A stretch of DNA of 64,000 nucleotides from Devosia soli (GCF_000970455.1 NZ_LAJG01000014.1:62001-126000); one strand, 5' to 3'. Counted from the stretch's first letter, positions 8,977-18,816 are shown. A program made the numbers and translations. The notes: generated from the sequence alone by a model not told the origin.

Positions 8977-11724
8977 TCAATCCCCTGAGTTTTCCCCGCC
9001 TTCAGCTGCCGGCGGCGCAACGTCATCGCCGTCTTCGGCTTCCGGCTCGCTGATGCGTTCTACCGACACCACCTTCTCGCCCTCAGCCGTATCGAACACG
9101 ATCACGCCCTGCGAGCCGCGGCTGACGATGCGGATCGGCTTGTCGCCGCCAACCGGCAGGCGAATAGTCTGGCCGCCGTCGCTGATCAGCATGATCTGGT
9201 CTTCGTCTTCCACCGGGAAGCTCGCGACCAGGTTGCCGTTGCGCTTATTGACCGCCATGGCAACGATGCCCTTACCGCCGCGACCGGTAATCCGGTATTC
9301 GTGGCTCGAGGTGCGCTTGCCATAGCCGTTCTCGGAAATGGTGAGGATGAACTGCTCGGTCGCGCTCATCTGCGCATAGAGCTCGGGGCTCAGCTCCCCG
9401 GCGACAACGTCGCCTTCGTCCGAGCTGCCCTCTTCGCTCTCGGCTTCGCCACGTACCGCCCGGCTCATCTTGAGATAAGCAGCGCGTTGCTCGGCATCGG
9501 CATCCGAATGGTTGATCACGGCCATCGAGATGACCTTATCGCCATCGGCAAGCTGGATGCCGCGCACGCCCATCGAATCGCGGCCCTTGAAGAGGCGCAC
9601 GTCGTCAACGCGGAAGCGGATGGCCTGGCCGAGCGCCGTCGTCAGCAGCAGGTCGTCGTTTACCGTGCAGGTGTCGACGCCGACGATCTCGTCGCCATCG
9701 TCGAGCTTCATGGCGATCTTGCCATTCTGGCGTACTTCGACGAAGTCGGCGAGCGAGTTGCGGCGAACCGTGCCGCGCGTCGTCGCGAACATGATGTCGA
9801 GATTTCCCCAGGAGGTTTCGTCCTCCGGCAGCGGCATGATCGAGGTGACGCGTTCGCCCTGTTCAAGCGGTAGGATGTTGATCAGCGCCTTGCCGCGGGC
9901 ATTGGCGGCCGCCAGCGGCAAGCGCCAGACCTTGAGCTTGTAGGCAATGCCGCGATTGGTGAAGAACAGCACTGGCGTGTGCGTATTGGCCACGAACAGC
10001 CGGGCGACGAAATCCTCCTCGCGCGTCGACATGCCGGAGCGTCCCTTACCGCCGCGGTTCTGAGCCCGATAGGTCGAAAGCGGCACGCGCTTGATGTAGC
10101 CGCCATGGCTCACGGTGACGACCATGTCTTCGCGCGCGATCAGGTCTTCGTCTTCGAAGTCTGCAGCATGATCGCTGATTTCCGTGCGGCGCGGCGTCGC
10201 AAATTCATCGCGCAACGCTTCGAGTTCTTCGCGGATAATCGTCCGCACGCGCTCGCGCGAGCGAAGGATATCGAGATAATCCTCGATTTCCGCGCCAAGG
10301 CCATTCAGTTCCTCGCCAATTTCGTCGCGGCCGAGCGCCGTGAGGCGGGCGAGACGCAGCTCGAGAATGGCGCGCGCCTGCTCTTCGGAAAGGTTGAAGG
10401 TGCCGTCCTCGTTGATCCGATGGCGCGGATCGTCGATCAGCTTGATCAGCGGCTCGACGTCTGCCGCCGGCCAACGCCGCGACATCAGCTGCTCGCGCGC
10501 CGTCGCCGGATCGGGGGCCGTCCGGATGAGCGCGATGACTTCGTCGATATTGGCCACGGCAACCGCTAGGCCAACGAGAATATGGGCGCGATCGCGCGCC
10601 TTGTTGAGCAGGAACCGCGCGCGCCGCGTCACCACTTCCTCGCGGAAGGCGACAAACGCGTCGAGGATCTGCTTGAGGTTCATCAACTCCGGCTTGCCGC
10701 CATTGAGCGCAACGAAATTGCAGCCGAACGAAGACTGCAGCGCCGTGAACCGGTAAAGCTGGTTGAGCACCACATCCGGCAGTGCGTCGCGCTTGACCTC
10801 GATGACGACGCGCATGCCTTCGCGGCTCGATTCATCACGAAGGTCGGCAATCCCCTCTATCCGCTTTTCGCGCACGAGTTCGGCGATCCGCTCCACCATC
10901 GCCGCCTTGTTCACCTGATAGGGGATCTCGGTGATGACGATGGCCTCGCGCTCCTTGCGCACCTCTTCCACGCTCGAGCGTCCGCGCACGATGATCGAGC
11001 CCCTGCCCGTCTCATAGGCCTGGCGGATGCCAGCACGGCCCAGGATCACGCCGCCCGTCGGAAAATCCGGTCCCGGCAGGTGCTCCAGCAGCTCTTCCGT
11101 CGTGATCGAGGGATTATCGAGTACGGCGAGCGTCGCGTTGATCGTCTCGGCAAGATTATGCGTCGGGATATTGGTCGCCATGCCCACGGCAATGCCGCCG
11201 CCGCCATTGACCAGCATATTGGGGAAGCGCGACGGCAACACGGTCGGCTCGCGTTCCGAGCCGTCATAGTTGTCGCGATAATCGACCGTATCCTTGTCGA
11301 GATCATCAAGCATGAGGCCCGTGATCTTGCGCATGCGGACTTCGGTGTAACGCATTGCCGCTGGCATATCGCCATCGACCGAACCGAAATTGCCCTGGCC
11401 CTCGACGAGCATCTGGCCCATCGAGAATTCCTGCGCCATGCGCACGAGTGCCATATAGACCGCGCTGTCGCCATGCGGGTGATACTTACCGATCACGTCG
11501 CCGACGACGCGCGCCGATTTGCGGAATGGCTTGTTATATTCGTAGCCATTCTCGCTCATCGAGAAGAGAATGCGGCGGTGCACCGGCTTGAGACCGTCGC
11601 GAACATCGGGTAGCGCGCGGCTGACAATCACGCTCATGGCGTAATCGAGATAGCTCTTGCGCATTTCGTCGGTGATGTAGATCGGAGCGATGTCGCCGCC
11701 CGAACCTTGTGGCGTATCTGTCAC
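8977..11724 (-). CDS. gyrA: DNA gyrase subunit A
   Basis: 915 residues: N-terminal breakage-reunion domain with catalytic Tyr126 in AAMRYTE, tower and coiled-coil gate, then six-bladed beta-pinwheel with the GyrA box RGGKGR near residue 560. With GyrB it introduces negative supercoils. In the quinolone-contact helix, residues 83 and 87 (E. coli numbering) are Ser and Met ([10 protein letters not shown]); E. coli has Asp at 87. The start is GTG at 11724 (MTDTPQ). The gene has its own candidate promoter and terminator. Confidence 0.98.
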   Translation of the reverse strand: MTDTPQGSGGDIAPIYITDEMRKSYLDYAMSVIVSRALPDVRDGLKPVHRRILFSMSENGYEYNKPFRKSARVVGDVIGKYHPHGDSAVYMALVRMAQEFSMGQMLVEGQGNFGSVDGDMPAAMRYTEVRMRKITGLMLDDLDKDTVDYRDNYDGSEREPTVLPSRFPNMLVNGGGGIAVGMATNIPTHNLAETINATLAVLDNPSITTEELLEHLPGPDFPTGGVILGRAGIRQAYETGRGSIIVRGRSSVEEVRKEREAIVITEIPYQVNKAAMVERIAELVREKRIEGIADLRDESSREGMRVVIEVKRDALPDVVLNQLYRFTALQSSFGCNFVALNGGKPELMNLKQILDAFVAFREEVVTRRARFLLNKARDRAHILVGLAVAVANIDEVIALIRTAPDPATAREQLMSRRWPAADVEPLIKLIDDPRHRINEDGTFNLSEEQARAILELRLARLTALGRDEIGEELNGLGAEIEDYLDILRSRERVRTIIREELEALRDEFATPRRTEISDHAADFEDEDLIAREDMVVTVSHGGYIKRVPLSTYRAQNRGGKGRSGMSTREEDFVARLFVANTHTPVLFFTNRGIAYKLKVWRLPLAAANARGKALINILPLEQGERVTSIMPLPEDETSWGNLDIMFATTRGTVRRNSLADFVEVRQNGKIAMKLDDGDEIVGVDTCTVNDDLLLTTALGQAIRFRVDDVRLFKGRDSMGVRGIQLADGDKVISMAVINHSDADAEQRAAYLKMSRAVRGEAESEEGSSDEGDVVAGELSPELYAQMSATEQFILTISENGYGKRTSSHEYRITGRGGKGIVAMAVNKRNGNLVASFPVEDEDQIMLISDGGQTIRLPVGGDKPIRIVSRGSQGVIVFDTAEGEKVVSVERISEPEAEDGDDVAPPAAEGGENSGD

Positions 11725-11757
11725 GGGGTGATTCTACGTTGGTTTTTCTTGGGTGAT

Positions 11758-11786
11758 ATGTAGGTCATTTCAGCCAAAAATGCCAA
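11758..11786 (-). promoter_or_regulatory. Candidate gyrA promoter
   Basis: On the minus strand TTGGCA (11786-11781) is followed after 17 bases by CTACAT (11763-11758), close to the rhizobial consensus CTTGAC-N17-CTATAT. Transcription would start about 27 bases before the gyrA GTG. Confidence 0.5.
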
Positions 11787-11859
11787 TTTTGCCCCAAAAG
11801 CCTGTGGAGAGCATTGATCGCCCTCTCAACGACGCAACTGACCGACCCGCGCATCGCCG

Positions 11860-11911
11860 TTGACATGCTCAAAATCATGGCGCATCGTATTTGCATCATT
11901 GGCTAAATACG
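11860..11911 (+). promoter_or_regulatory. Promoter with inverted-repeat operator of the ArsR-family gene
   Basis: A perfect TTGACA lies at 11860-11865. The dyad CGTATTT-N12-AAATACG at 11886-11911 covers the expected -10 and start region and ends 3 bases before the ArsR ATG. Arms of this size and placement are typical of ArsR self-repression sites. The assignment to this regulator is inference. Confidence 0.55.
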
Positions 11912-11914
11912 CAA

Positions 11915-12262
11915 ATGCAAGATCACCTGACATCGACTTTCTCCGCGCTTGCCGATCCCACCCGCCGCGCCATGCTGGCGCGCCTGGCTCAGGGACCAGC
12001 CACCGTTACCGAGCTCGCCGAGCCCTTCGCGCTTGCCCTGCCGACGATCTCACGACACCTCAAAGTGCTTGAAGGCGCAGGTCTCATAACCCGCGAGAAG
12101 TCGGCGCAATTCCGTCCGTGCCGGCTCGAAGCAAGACCGCTTGAAGAAGCCGATGCCTGGATAGGCACCTATCGGGAGTTTTTCTCCCAGCGTTTCGACG
12201 CCCTTGAAGCGCAGCTCAAAACCATGATGGCCGCAAAGGCCAAAGAGGAGGACAAACAATGA
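11915..12262 (+). CDS. ArsR-family winged-helix transcriptional regulator
   Basis: 115 residues from the ATG at 11915; an in-frame TTG at 11891 falls inside the operator-like repeat and is less likely. The N-terminal wHTH includes FSALADPTRRAMLARL and the recognition region LPTISRHLKVLEGAGLI. No cysteine metal site of the ArsR/SmtB kind is visible, so it is more like the non-metal (SdpR-type) ArsR regulators commonly paired with SRPBCC proteins. It overlaps the next gene by ATGA, so it probably controls that gene and itself. Confidence 0.88.
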   Translation: MQDHLTSTFSALADPTRRAMLARLAQGPATVTELAEPFALALPTISRHLKVLEGAGLITREKSAQFRPCRLEARPLEEADAWIGTYREFFSQRFDALEAQLKTMMAAKAKEEDKQ

Positions 12263-12738
12263 CTCATCCTGCTTTTTCGCTCGGGCGAGGGTTTACGCTC
12301 ACCCGAACGTTCGAAGCGCCGCCGGAAATGGTTTTCGCCGCCTGGACGCAGCCAGAGCACCTGAATTGGTTCTTCAACCCCGGCTTCACCAGTGACCTGC
12401 CGATTACAGTCGACCTCCGGGTGGGCGGCGCCTGGCGTCAGGAAATGATCGTCAGCGATGAGCTGCGCTATATGACCGGCGGCATCTTCCGTGAAATAGA
12501 GCCGTTCAGGAAACTCGTCTTCACCTGGGGTGCCATAGACGGCTGGCCCAAGATCGATCCCGACCGGCTAGACCTCGCGCCGCAGGTTACTCTTTTGTTC
12601 AACGAAGTCGCCGAAGGCACGCAGATGGTTCTGAAGGTGCAACTGGCAGATCAGTTGACCGAAGCCGAGACCACAGAGTGGATGAGCACAGGGATGTTCG
12701 CCGGCTGGAACATGACGATCGATCGGCTGCCGTTTTAG
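12259..12738 (+). CDS. SRPBCC (AHSA1/START-like) protein
   Basis: 159 residues with the AHSA1-type pattern: TRTFEAPPEMVFAAWTQPEHL at the start, GGAWRQEM in the middle, a PFRKLVFTW strand, and the C-terminal helix MSTGMFAGWNMTIDRL. These helix-grip folds bind small hydrophobic ligands; the ligand is unknown. It is translationally coupled to the ArsR-family regulator upstream, the usual two-gene arrangement for this family. Confidence 0.86.
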   Translation: MTHPAFSLGRGFTLTRTFEAPPEMVFAAWTQPEHLNWFFNPGFTSDLPITVDLRVGGAWRQEMIVSDELRYMTGGIFREIEPFRKLVFTWGAIDGWPKIDPDRLDLAPQVTLLFNEVAEGTQMVLKVQLADQLTEAETTEWMSTGMFAGWNMTIDRLPF

Positions 12739-12881
12739 TGTCGAGAGCAGTGTCATCCCCGCCTTCGCGGAGTGGCACGCGCCCAGCTTGCTTTTGCGCA
12801 GTCACCGCAATGCAGTATTCAACGGAAAAATGCAGCGGATGAAATATCTGCGCGCCCACTAACTCTGCTGCATCGCATCAA

Positions 12882-13283
12882 TCAGATCTTGCCGTCAAAC
12901 ACTTGCCGCGCAGCCCCGATCTGCCCGATGCTGCGATTGGCCCATTCGATCAGATGGCCGAACGGCACGATGAGCGAGTGCCCCAGGTCCGTCAGCCGAT
13001 ATTCCACGGATGGCGGCTTGGTGTCGAACACCTGCCGGGAAACAAGCCCGTCGCGCTGCAGATCGCGCAGCGTCTGTGTCAGCATTTTTTGCGAAATGTC
13101 CGGCACTTCGCGATGCAGTTCGTTGAAACGCTTCGGCCCGCCCGCCAGGGTCATCACCAGCAGCATGCTCCACTTGTCGCCGATCTTGTCCAGCACGTCG
13201 CGCACCGGACAGGGCCCGCTCTCCCCGGACGCAGCATTCCAGCGCTGGATATAAATGGCGGCAGTTTCGATCTGGTCCAGCAT
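12882..13283 (-). CDS. HxlR-family regulator, QorR/YtfH-like
   Basis: 133 residues, HxlR (DUF24) winged helix: [38 protein letters not shown] (recognition helix) and VEYRLTDLG. Cys25 matches the single redox-sensing cysteine described for QorR/YtfH-type members, which release DNA when oxidised by diamide-like or quinone stress. It is divergent from a QorB-like oxidoreductase, the same arrangement as ytfH-ytfG of E. coli. It very likely represses both genes from the shared intergenic region. Confidence 0.9.
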   Translation of the reverse strand: MLDQIETAAIYIQRWNAASGESGPCPVRDVLDKIGDKWSMLLVMTLAGGPKRFNELHREVPDISQKMLTQTLRDLQRDGLVSRQVFDTKPPSVEYRLTDLGHSLIVPFGHLIEWANRSIGQIGAARQVFDGKI

Positions 13284-13364
13284 GCACTTACCTCCAGGTA
13301 ATCTTCGCTCGAAAAAGTGCCTCCTTTTCAGTCCGTCCCAAAAGACCTAGTTAGCACTCTCCTT

Positions 13365-13399
13365 TTGATACTTACTCTCCGATATGTATGAGAGCAAGT
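13365..13399 (+). promoter_or_regulatory. Promoter and palindromic operator between the HxlR regulator and the QorB-like gene
   Basis: TTGATA (13365-13370) and TATGAG (13387-13392), 16 bases apart, form a candidate promoter for the oxidoreductase. Between and over them lies a 9-of-10 dyad, ACTTACTCTC (13370-13379) and GAGAGCAAGT (13390-13399), with a 10-base centre. A repressor bound here would block the promoter. Confidence 0.6.
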
Positions 13400-13432
13400 C
13401 CGTCGAAACAGCAAGCTTTATGGGAGACTGAA

Positions 13433-14314
13433 ATGACTACTTTTGCCAATTCCGCCCTGCTCGTTACCGGTGCCTCCGGCAATCTCGGCCGCATTGCGGT
13501 CGAGGAGCTTCTGGCACGCGGCGCCACGCGCGTCATCGCCGGCACGCGCGATCCGGCCAAGCTTCAGGATCTTGCGGCCAAGGGTGTCGAAGTGCGTAAG
13601 CTCGATTTCGACGATGCCTCGACCTTTGCTTCAGCCCTTGCCGGCGTCGAGCGCCTCCTGATCGTCAGCACCGACGCCGTCGGCCGCCGCGCCGAGCAGC
13701 AGAAGGCGATCATCCATGCGGCCAAGACCGCTGGCGTCAAGCACATCGTCTACACCTCCGCCCCGGCTGCCCGGCCTGATGCCGATGCCGGCCTCAATCC
13801 CGAACATTTCTGGACTGAAGTCGAAATCGCTGCCAGCGGCCTCGATTTTACGATCCTCCGCAATCACATGTATGCCGAAAACACGCTGGCAGACGCCGCC
13901 CATGTCGTCTCCTCCGGCCAGCTCTTTGGACTCATCGGCGACCGCGGCACGTCCTATGTCACGCGTGAAGATGCTGCCCGCACCGCTGCCGGCGCCTTGC
14001 TCAAGGCTGAAGGCAAGACCGTCGAGGACGTCACCGGCTCCGCTCCCGTAACCAATGTCGAACGCGCCGCGCTCTTTTCGAAGCTGGCAGGCAAGCCGGT
14101 CCAGGTCATCGCCATCACCCCGGCTGAACTGCAAAAGGGCATGGTCGCTGCCGGCCTTCCAGAAGGCTTCGCCGGCGCGCTCGTTGCATTCCAACGCGAC
14201 GCTGTGATTGGATACCATGGCGTCGTCACCGACGTCGTCGAGCGCTACACCGGCCGCAAGCCGACGAGCTTTGCCGATTTCATCTCCGCCAACAAATCAG
14301 CGCTTGGCGCCTGA
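13433..14314 (+). CDS. NmrA-type NAD(P)H:quinone oxidoreductase, QorB-like
   Basis: 293 residues from the ATG at 13433, with GGGAG 6 bases upstream. An N-terminal Rossmann fold (VTGASGNLGRIAVEEL) binds NAD(P)H. GVERLLIVSTDAVGRRAEQQ and AGVKHIVYTSAP closely follow E. coli QorB (YtfG), as does the context with a divergent HxlR gene. The expected activity is two-electron reduction of quinones in the cytosol. Other atypical SDRs of the NmrA group share the fold, so the substrate is not certain. Confidence 0.87.
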   Translation: MTTFANSALLVTGASGNLGRIAVEELLARGATRVIAGTRDPAKLQDLAAKGVEVRKLDFDDASTFASALAGVERLLIVSTDAVGRRAEQQKAIIHAAKTAGVKHIVYTSAPAARPDADAGLNPEHFWTEVEIAASGLDFTILRNHMYAENTLADAAHVVSSGQLFGLIGDRGTSYVTREDAARTAAGALLKAEGKTVEDVTGSAPVTNVERAALFSKLAGKPVQVIAITPAELQKGMVAAGLPEGFAGALVAFQRDAVIGYHGVVTDVVERYTGRKPTSFADFISANKSALGA

Positions 14315-14322
14315 TCGGCCTC

Positions 14323-14351
14323 TGGCGCGGTTGCAACACTCGACCGCGCCA
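14323..14351 (+). terminator. Hairpin after the QorB-like gene
   Basis: Perfect 9-bp stem TGGCGCGGT/ACCGCGCCA with an 11-base loop, 8 bases after the stop. No T tract follows, so intrinsic termination is uncertain. Confidence 0.45.
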
Positions 14352-14441
14352 CACTTCCCGCCCTGCTGCGACCGCTGGACGCACCAGCGATAAACACATA
14401 GACATCTCTGAGATTGCCTCATCTGGCGGAGTCGGGTCTCG

Positions 14442-16841
14442 GTGTCGTCTTCCTCTGTGTTCAAGCGCGTTCTGGCCCGTCTGACTTATGATCGCTCCAT
14501 TGGTTTCGGCCTCGAACACATCGGCCTGACCACGGTTCGCTTTCCGCGGCTGATGGCCTTTCTTGTTCTGGCCTTCTCAATTCTTTGCTTCACGCAGATT
14601 CCCAAGGTCAATGTCGATGGTGACCTGCTGCGCGTCTATGCGCATTCGGGCCATTACTATGATGCCTACGAGCATCTGTCGGAAACTTTCGGCACCTTCG
14701 AAAACGACCTCTATATCCTCGTCAATTCGCCGCGCCTTGCCGATCCCGAAATCATCGAGCAGGTGCGCAATCTCGCCTTCGAGCTCGAGCTCAATGATTT
14801 CGCTGTCGGCACCATGTCGCCGTTCACGCTGCGCAAACCATCGCCCGGCGGCGGCTCCGAGCCAGCCGTGCCCGAGGGCTTGCAAACGGCCGATGAAGTC
14901 GCTTTTGCGCTCATGGATTTGCAGCAGAACGATCCGATGATGCGCAACCTCATCACGCCGGATCTCGATGGCGTGGTGCTGATCATGTTCCCCAACCAGG
15001 AATTGGTGGCCGAGCGCGGCGCCAAGGCCATGATCCAGAACCTTCGCGACACCATCGCGCCTTTCCAGTCGGACGACATCTCCATCGAAATCACCGGCCC
15101 GCCGGTGTGGACGACGGAAATGCTCAATGCCGCGGTCGACGATCAGGTCAAGTTTACCGTCTATGGTTTTGCCCTGGGCTCGATCATCGCCCTTCTCGCC
15201 CTCCGGTCCATTGCCGGCGCCCTGATCGTCGCCGCAACACCGTTCCTGGCCGTCATGTGGGCCATGGGGATGATCCTGCTTTTCTTCGGCTCGTTCTCCT
15301 TCCTCACCATCATCGTCACGACATTGGTGCTGGTCATTTCCTTTGCAGAGTCGATGTTCTTCACCTTCAATTGGCTTGCCTATTGGCGCGACGGCATGGA
15401 GCCCAACAAGGCAGTCGACGCGACGATCAAGCTTGTGGGTCCAGCGACAGCGCTCACCATGCTCATCTCCATGGTGAGCTTCGCGTCCCTGTCGCTCACC
15501 CCCGGCCAGGGCGTTCGTGAATTCTCCATGGCCGGCGCGATGGGATCGTTCCTGCTCTTTGCCTGCACCATGACATTCCAGCCGCTGCTGCTCAAATTCG
15601 CGGTGCGCGTCGGCTTCAAAGCCCCGCCGAAGTCGAGCGTAGTCTTGACCGCGCCTCTGCCCCTGTCCTGGTTTCTCGCCAGCCGCTTTGGCCGCCCGAT
15701 CGCCATCGCCGGCATCGTCGTCACTGGCCTCCTGCTGATCCCCTATTTCCTAATTCAGCCACGGTTCTCCTTCGAGGATTTCGTCGCCACCAATTCGACG
15801 GCGCTCACAGCGGCGGAAAATATCGATCAGGGCGTCGGCGGCGTTGCGCCGCTTTACGTCCGCGTGCCTCTCATCGAAAACAACCCCGATGTCGGCGAAG
15901 TCGATTTCCAGCGGATCAAGGTCGTCCACGATATCCTTGAAAAGGAGCTCGGGGAGAACAAGGTCATCTCCGCCGCGAGCATGACCAATTATACCGAATC
16001 CGGGTTTACCCGCGCCGAAGTGCTCGATGCCGTTGGTCCCTTCATGCGCCAGCGCTTCGTCACCGATGATGGCTCGCAGGCCCTCGTCACCGGCTTCATG
16101 CCCACCATCATCGACAGCACAGTCCTCAAGGATCTCGTCCATCGCGTCGAAAACGAACTGACTGCTGCCGGCATAGACGGCGCCGAAGTTGGCGGCTTCC
16201 GCGTGCTCACCACCTTTGCCACCGATGATATCGTCCGAGGGCTTCAGCTCGATCTGACGGTCAGCGTGCTTGTCAATCTCGGGCTCATCGGCTTCGCCTT
16301 CCAGTCCTTCCGCGTTGCCGCCGCCTCGGCTATTCCCAATCTGTTCCCGATCCTCGGTACCGAGGCCTGGCTCTGGTGGTCGGGATCGGGCCTACAGCTC
16401 ACCACCGTCATCGCGCTCACCATCGCCTTCGGCATTGCCGTCGACGATACGGTGCATTTCCTGTCTCACTATCTCCATGGCCGACGAGAAGAAGGCCGCA
16501 CGCATGAAGATGCAGTCAAGCACACGCTCCTGCGCATCGGCGGCGCTATCGTGGCGACCACCATCATTTTGTGTGCCGGCACGGCCATCATCATGTTCTC
16601 CGAACTTCCACAGGTGGCGCTTTTTGGCTCCCTCTTCGTCATCACCCTGGCGCTCGCCATTCTGGGCGATCTCTTTATCCTTCCTGCGCTTCTCATGGCC
16701 GGCGGAAAGTTCTTTCATCCCCTCGGCAAGATTCGTGTACGCACCGCCGACCATGACGCCACCCCGGACGATCCGACCGGCGATACATTGACCGGCGACG
16801 ATGGAATGGAAGGCGGAGTTGCAGCTGCCAAGGGCGTGTGA
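14442..16841 (+). CDS. RND-superfamily (MMPL-type) exporter
   Basis: 799 residues starting at GTG 14442 with GGAG 10 bases upstream. Layout: one membrane helix, a periplasmic domain of about 180 residues, a bundle of five to six helices, a second helix-periplasm-helix set, then a charged C-terminal tail. FGIAVDDTVHFLSHYLHGRR in the second bundle is the conserved helix-4 proton-relay region of hydrophobe/amphiphile RND and MMPL proteins. The substrate is unknown; relatives move lipids, hopanoids or siderophores. No membrane-fusion partner is adjacent. Confidence 0.87.
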   Translation: MSSSSVFKRVLARLTYDRSIGFGLEHIGLTTVRFPRLMAFLVLAFSILCFTQIPKVNVDGDLLRVYAHSGHYYDAYEHLSETFGTFENDLYILVNSPRLADPEIIEQVRNLAFELELNDFAVGTMSPFTLRKPSPGGGSEPAVPEGLQTADEVAFALMDLQQNDPMMRNLITPDLDGVVLIMFPNQELVAERGAKAMIQNLRDTIAPFQSDDISIEITGPPVWTTEMLNAAVDDQVKFTVYGFALGSIIALLALRSIAGALIVAATPFLAVMWAMGMILLFFGSFSFLTIIVTTLVLVISFAESMFFTFNWLAYWRDGMEPNKAVDATIKLVGPATALTMLISMVSFASLSLTPGQGVREFSMAGAMGSFLLFACTMTFQPLLLKFAVRVGFKAPPKSSVVLTAPLPLSWFLASRFGRPIAIAGIVVTGLLLIPYFLIQPRFSFEDFVATNSTALTAAENIDQGVGGVAPLYVRVPLIENNPDVGEVDFQRIKVVHDILEKELGENKVISAASMTNYTESGFTRAEVLDAVGPFMRQRFVTDDGSQALVTGFMPTIIDSTVLKDLVHRVENELTAAGIDGAEVGGFRVLTTFATDDIVRGLQLDLTVSVLVNLGLIGFAFQSFRVAAASAIPNLFPILGTEAWLWWSGSGLQLTTVIALTIAFGIAVDDTVHFLSHYLHGRREEGRTHEDAVKHTLLRIGGAIVATTIILCAGTAIIMFSELPQVALFGSLFVITLALAILGDLFILPALLMAGGKFFHPLGKIRVRTADHDATPDDPTGDTLTGDDGMEGGVAAAKGV

Positions 16842-16970
16842 ACACTGGGTCCTCTTGATTCCCACTGTTCACTGTTGCGAAAACACAGCGCCGAATCTGG
16901 CAATATTTGCTATTGAGGCAAGCGAACGACCAGCGGGGGGGCTAGTTGTGACACTTGGAGGCTTAGCGCT

Positions 16971-17498
16971 ATGACCTTTCTCGGACCCCTGTCCCGTGCC
17001 GTCGCACTGACAGGTCTCCTTTTTTCGGCAGGTTTTACAGTCGCGCCGGCCTTTGCGGGCCCGGCCGAAGTGGCTTTGCTGAAATCCTATATCGGTGAGT
17101 GGCGCGGCCGCGGCACGCTCGTCGGCGCATCGACCGAAAGCGTCGTCTGCCGCTTGTCCCTCACCCCGGGCAATCAGGATAAGGTCAACTATAACGGGCG
17201 CTGCACCCTCGCTGGCACGAACCTCTCGGTCAAAGGCACCCTCGCCTATGTCGACGCATCGCGGCGCTACGAAGCGGCCATGACGTCGAACGCCACCTTC
17301 TCCGGCATCGCCGTCGGTCAGAAACGCGGCGGCGGGCTGATCTTCAACCTGCGCGAGCGCACGCCGGACGAAGAAGGCAAGGACATGAACATTTCCGCCT
17401 CGATCGGCCTGACCGACGAAGCGATCAGCGTTTCGTTCGAAGTGGTCTACGTCGAATCCGGCGACAGCCTCTCCGCGCAGGTGCCGTTTGCGCGCTGA
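16971..17498 (+). CDS. Secreted protein of unknown function
   Basis: 175 residues with a signal peptide ending APAFA near residue 29. The mature part starts with LLKSYIGEWRGRGTL, a lipocalin-like opening, and continues as alternating strands rich in Ser, Thr and Gly, with two cysteines. I recognise no named family; a periplasmic beta-barrel or heme/lipid-binding-like fold is a guess. GGAGG precedes the ATG. It is monocistronic, with a strong terminator downstream. Confidence 0.75.
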   Translation: MTFLGPLSRAVALTGLLFSAGFTVAPAFAGPAEVALLKSYIGEWRGRGTLVGASTESVVCRLSLTPGNQDKVNYNGRCTLAGTNLSVKGTLAYVDASRRYEAAMTSNATFSGIAVGQKRGGGLIFNLRERTPDEEGKDMNISASIGLTDEAISVSFEVVYVESGDSLSAQVPFAR

Positions 17499-17519
17499 CC
17501 AGCGGCCCAGTTTCCTTGC

Positions 17520-17552
17520 AAGGGCGGCCATCGTGCCGCCCTTTGATTTTTT
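17520..17552 (+). terminator. Intrinsic terminator of the secreted-protein gene
   Basis: Perfect 9-bp stem AAGGGCGGC/GCCGCCCTT with a 6-base loop, followed by TGATTTTTT. Confidence 0.9.
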
Positions 17553-17672
17553 GAGTCGAGGTTCTCGCGCAATCAAAACTTCAATTCGTTAGGCCTTTCT
17601 TCAGCACGTTTTGAGTTCCTAGGCAGCCATTCAACCGCCGCGCGTTCTCTGTCCACATCACCCCGTGACTTC

Positions 17673-18317
17673 GTGAGTTCGCCGATGCCGCAGTCGCACA
17701 ATGCCGAGCCGTCCGTTCCTGCCGTCCTCGATATTGTCGAGCGCGCCGTTCTTGCGGTGATGTTCAGCTTTTTTGCCTGGGGTCTGCTCCGCTCATTTCT
17801 CGATACCGGCAATTTCCTCTCGCTGATGTTGCTCGTCTCCGAGGGCGCCGTCGTGGTCTTCGTCCTCATCCGCCGCCCAACCGGCGAAATCTCCATCCGC
17901 CCCATTGATTGGGCCATCGCCTTCATCGGCACCGCCCTGCCGCTCTTTGCCAAGCCGGACGGCGAGCCACTTGTCGCTCCGCTCTTCTGCGCCATCGTCA
18001 TGCTGTTCGGCATCAGCCTGCAACTGGCCGCCAAGTTGACCCTCCGGCGCAGTTTCGGCGTCGTCGCGGCCAATCGCGGCGTCAAGGTCAGCGGCCCCTA
18101 TCGCTTCGTACGCCATCCCATGTATGCCGGCTATGTGCTGACCCATATCGGCTTTCTCCTTGCCAACCCGGCCTTCGCCAATCTCGCGGTCTATGTCGCC
18201 GCCTTCGGCTGTCAGCTCGCCCGCATCCTTGCCGAAGAAAACATTCTCTCGCGCGATCCCGCCTATCGCGACTTCGCCCAATCGGTGCGCTACCGCCTGC
18301 TGCCCGGCATCTTCTGA
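17673..18317 (+). CDS. Isoprenylcysteine carboxyl methyltransferase-like membrane protein
   Basis: 214 residues, about five hydrophobic segments. The C-terminal part carries the ICMT/PEMT signature GPYRFVRHPMYAGY and a later RILAEE, which together bind SAM in membrane methyltransferases. The acceptor is unknown; bacterial relatives methylate phospholipids or small membrane molecules. GTG at 17673 gives the longest form; ATG at 17685 is an equally possible start. The dtd gene follows after 58 bases on the same strand. Confidence 0.83.
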   Translation: MSSPMPQSHNAEPSVPAVLDIVERAVLAVMFSFFAWGLLRSFLDTGNFLSLMLLVSEGAVVVFVLIRRPTGEISIRPIDWAIAFIGTALPLFAKPDGEPLVAPLFCAIVMLFGISLQLAAKLTLRRSFGVVAANRGVKVSGPYRFVRHPMYAGYVLTHIGFLLANPAFANLAVYVAAFGCQLARILAEENILSRDPAYRDFAQSVRYRLLPGIF

Positions 18318-18375
18318 TGACGCAGCCGCGTTTTTCCTGCTGACGCGACCCGGCTCTTGGGTTTAAGCAAGCGCC

Positions 18376-18816
18376 ATGCGAGCCCTCGTCCAACGCGTCC
18401 AATCCGCCTCCGTCACCGTCGATGGCCAAGTCACCGGTGCAATCGGCATAGGCTCGCTCGTCTTCGTCTGCGCCATGCTGGACGACACCTGCGCAACTGG
18501 TGATTGGCTTGCCGCAAAAATCGTAAAGCTGCGCATCTTCCCCGACGATGCCGGCACGATGAACCGCTCGCTCCTCGATATCGCTGGTTCCGCCCTCGTC
18601 GTCAGCCAGTTTACCTTGGCTGCAGATACGCGCGGCAACCGCCCCGGCTTTTCCCGCGCCGCGCCGCCCGATCGTGGTCGCGTGCTATACGAGCGCTTTT
18701 CCGCCTCTCTTGCGGCCGCCGGCGTTCCGGTCGCCAACGGCATTTTCGGAGCCGATATGAAGGTGGCGCTTGTCAACGACGGTCCTGTCACTATCTGGCT
18801 GGACACGGCGGAATGA
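18376..18816 (+). CDS. dtd: D-aminoacyl-tRNA deacylase
   Basis: 146 residues, full length. It hydrolyses D-aminoacyl-tRNAs (and Gly-tRNA-Ala), protecting translation from D-amino acids. Both active-site motifs are present: SQFTLAAD from residue 77 and the cross-subunit GPVT near 136-139 in [11 protein letters not shown]. The opening [17 protein letters not shown] is typical. Its stop overlaps the start of the DUF454 gene (ATGA). Confidence 0.97.
   Translation: MRALVQRVQSASVTVDGQVTGAIGIGSLVFVCAMLDDTCATGDWLAAKIVKLRIFPDDAGTMNRSLLDIAGSALVVSQFTLAADTRGNRPGFSRAAPPDRGRVLYERFSASLAAAGVPVANGIFGADMKVALVNDGPVTIWLDTAE

Noticed and set aside
12749..12777. GTGTCATCCCCGC... imperfect inverted repeat after the SRPBCC gene
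   Set aside because: It resembles half of a common intergenic GC-rich palindrome, but mismatches and a missing T tract make it too weak to call a terminator or repeat.
18504..18812. Frame upstream of the DUF454 gene inside dtd
   Set aside because: It is out of frame with dtd and Arg-rich; the DUF454 family start coincides with the ATGA overlap at 18813.
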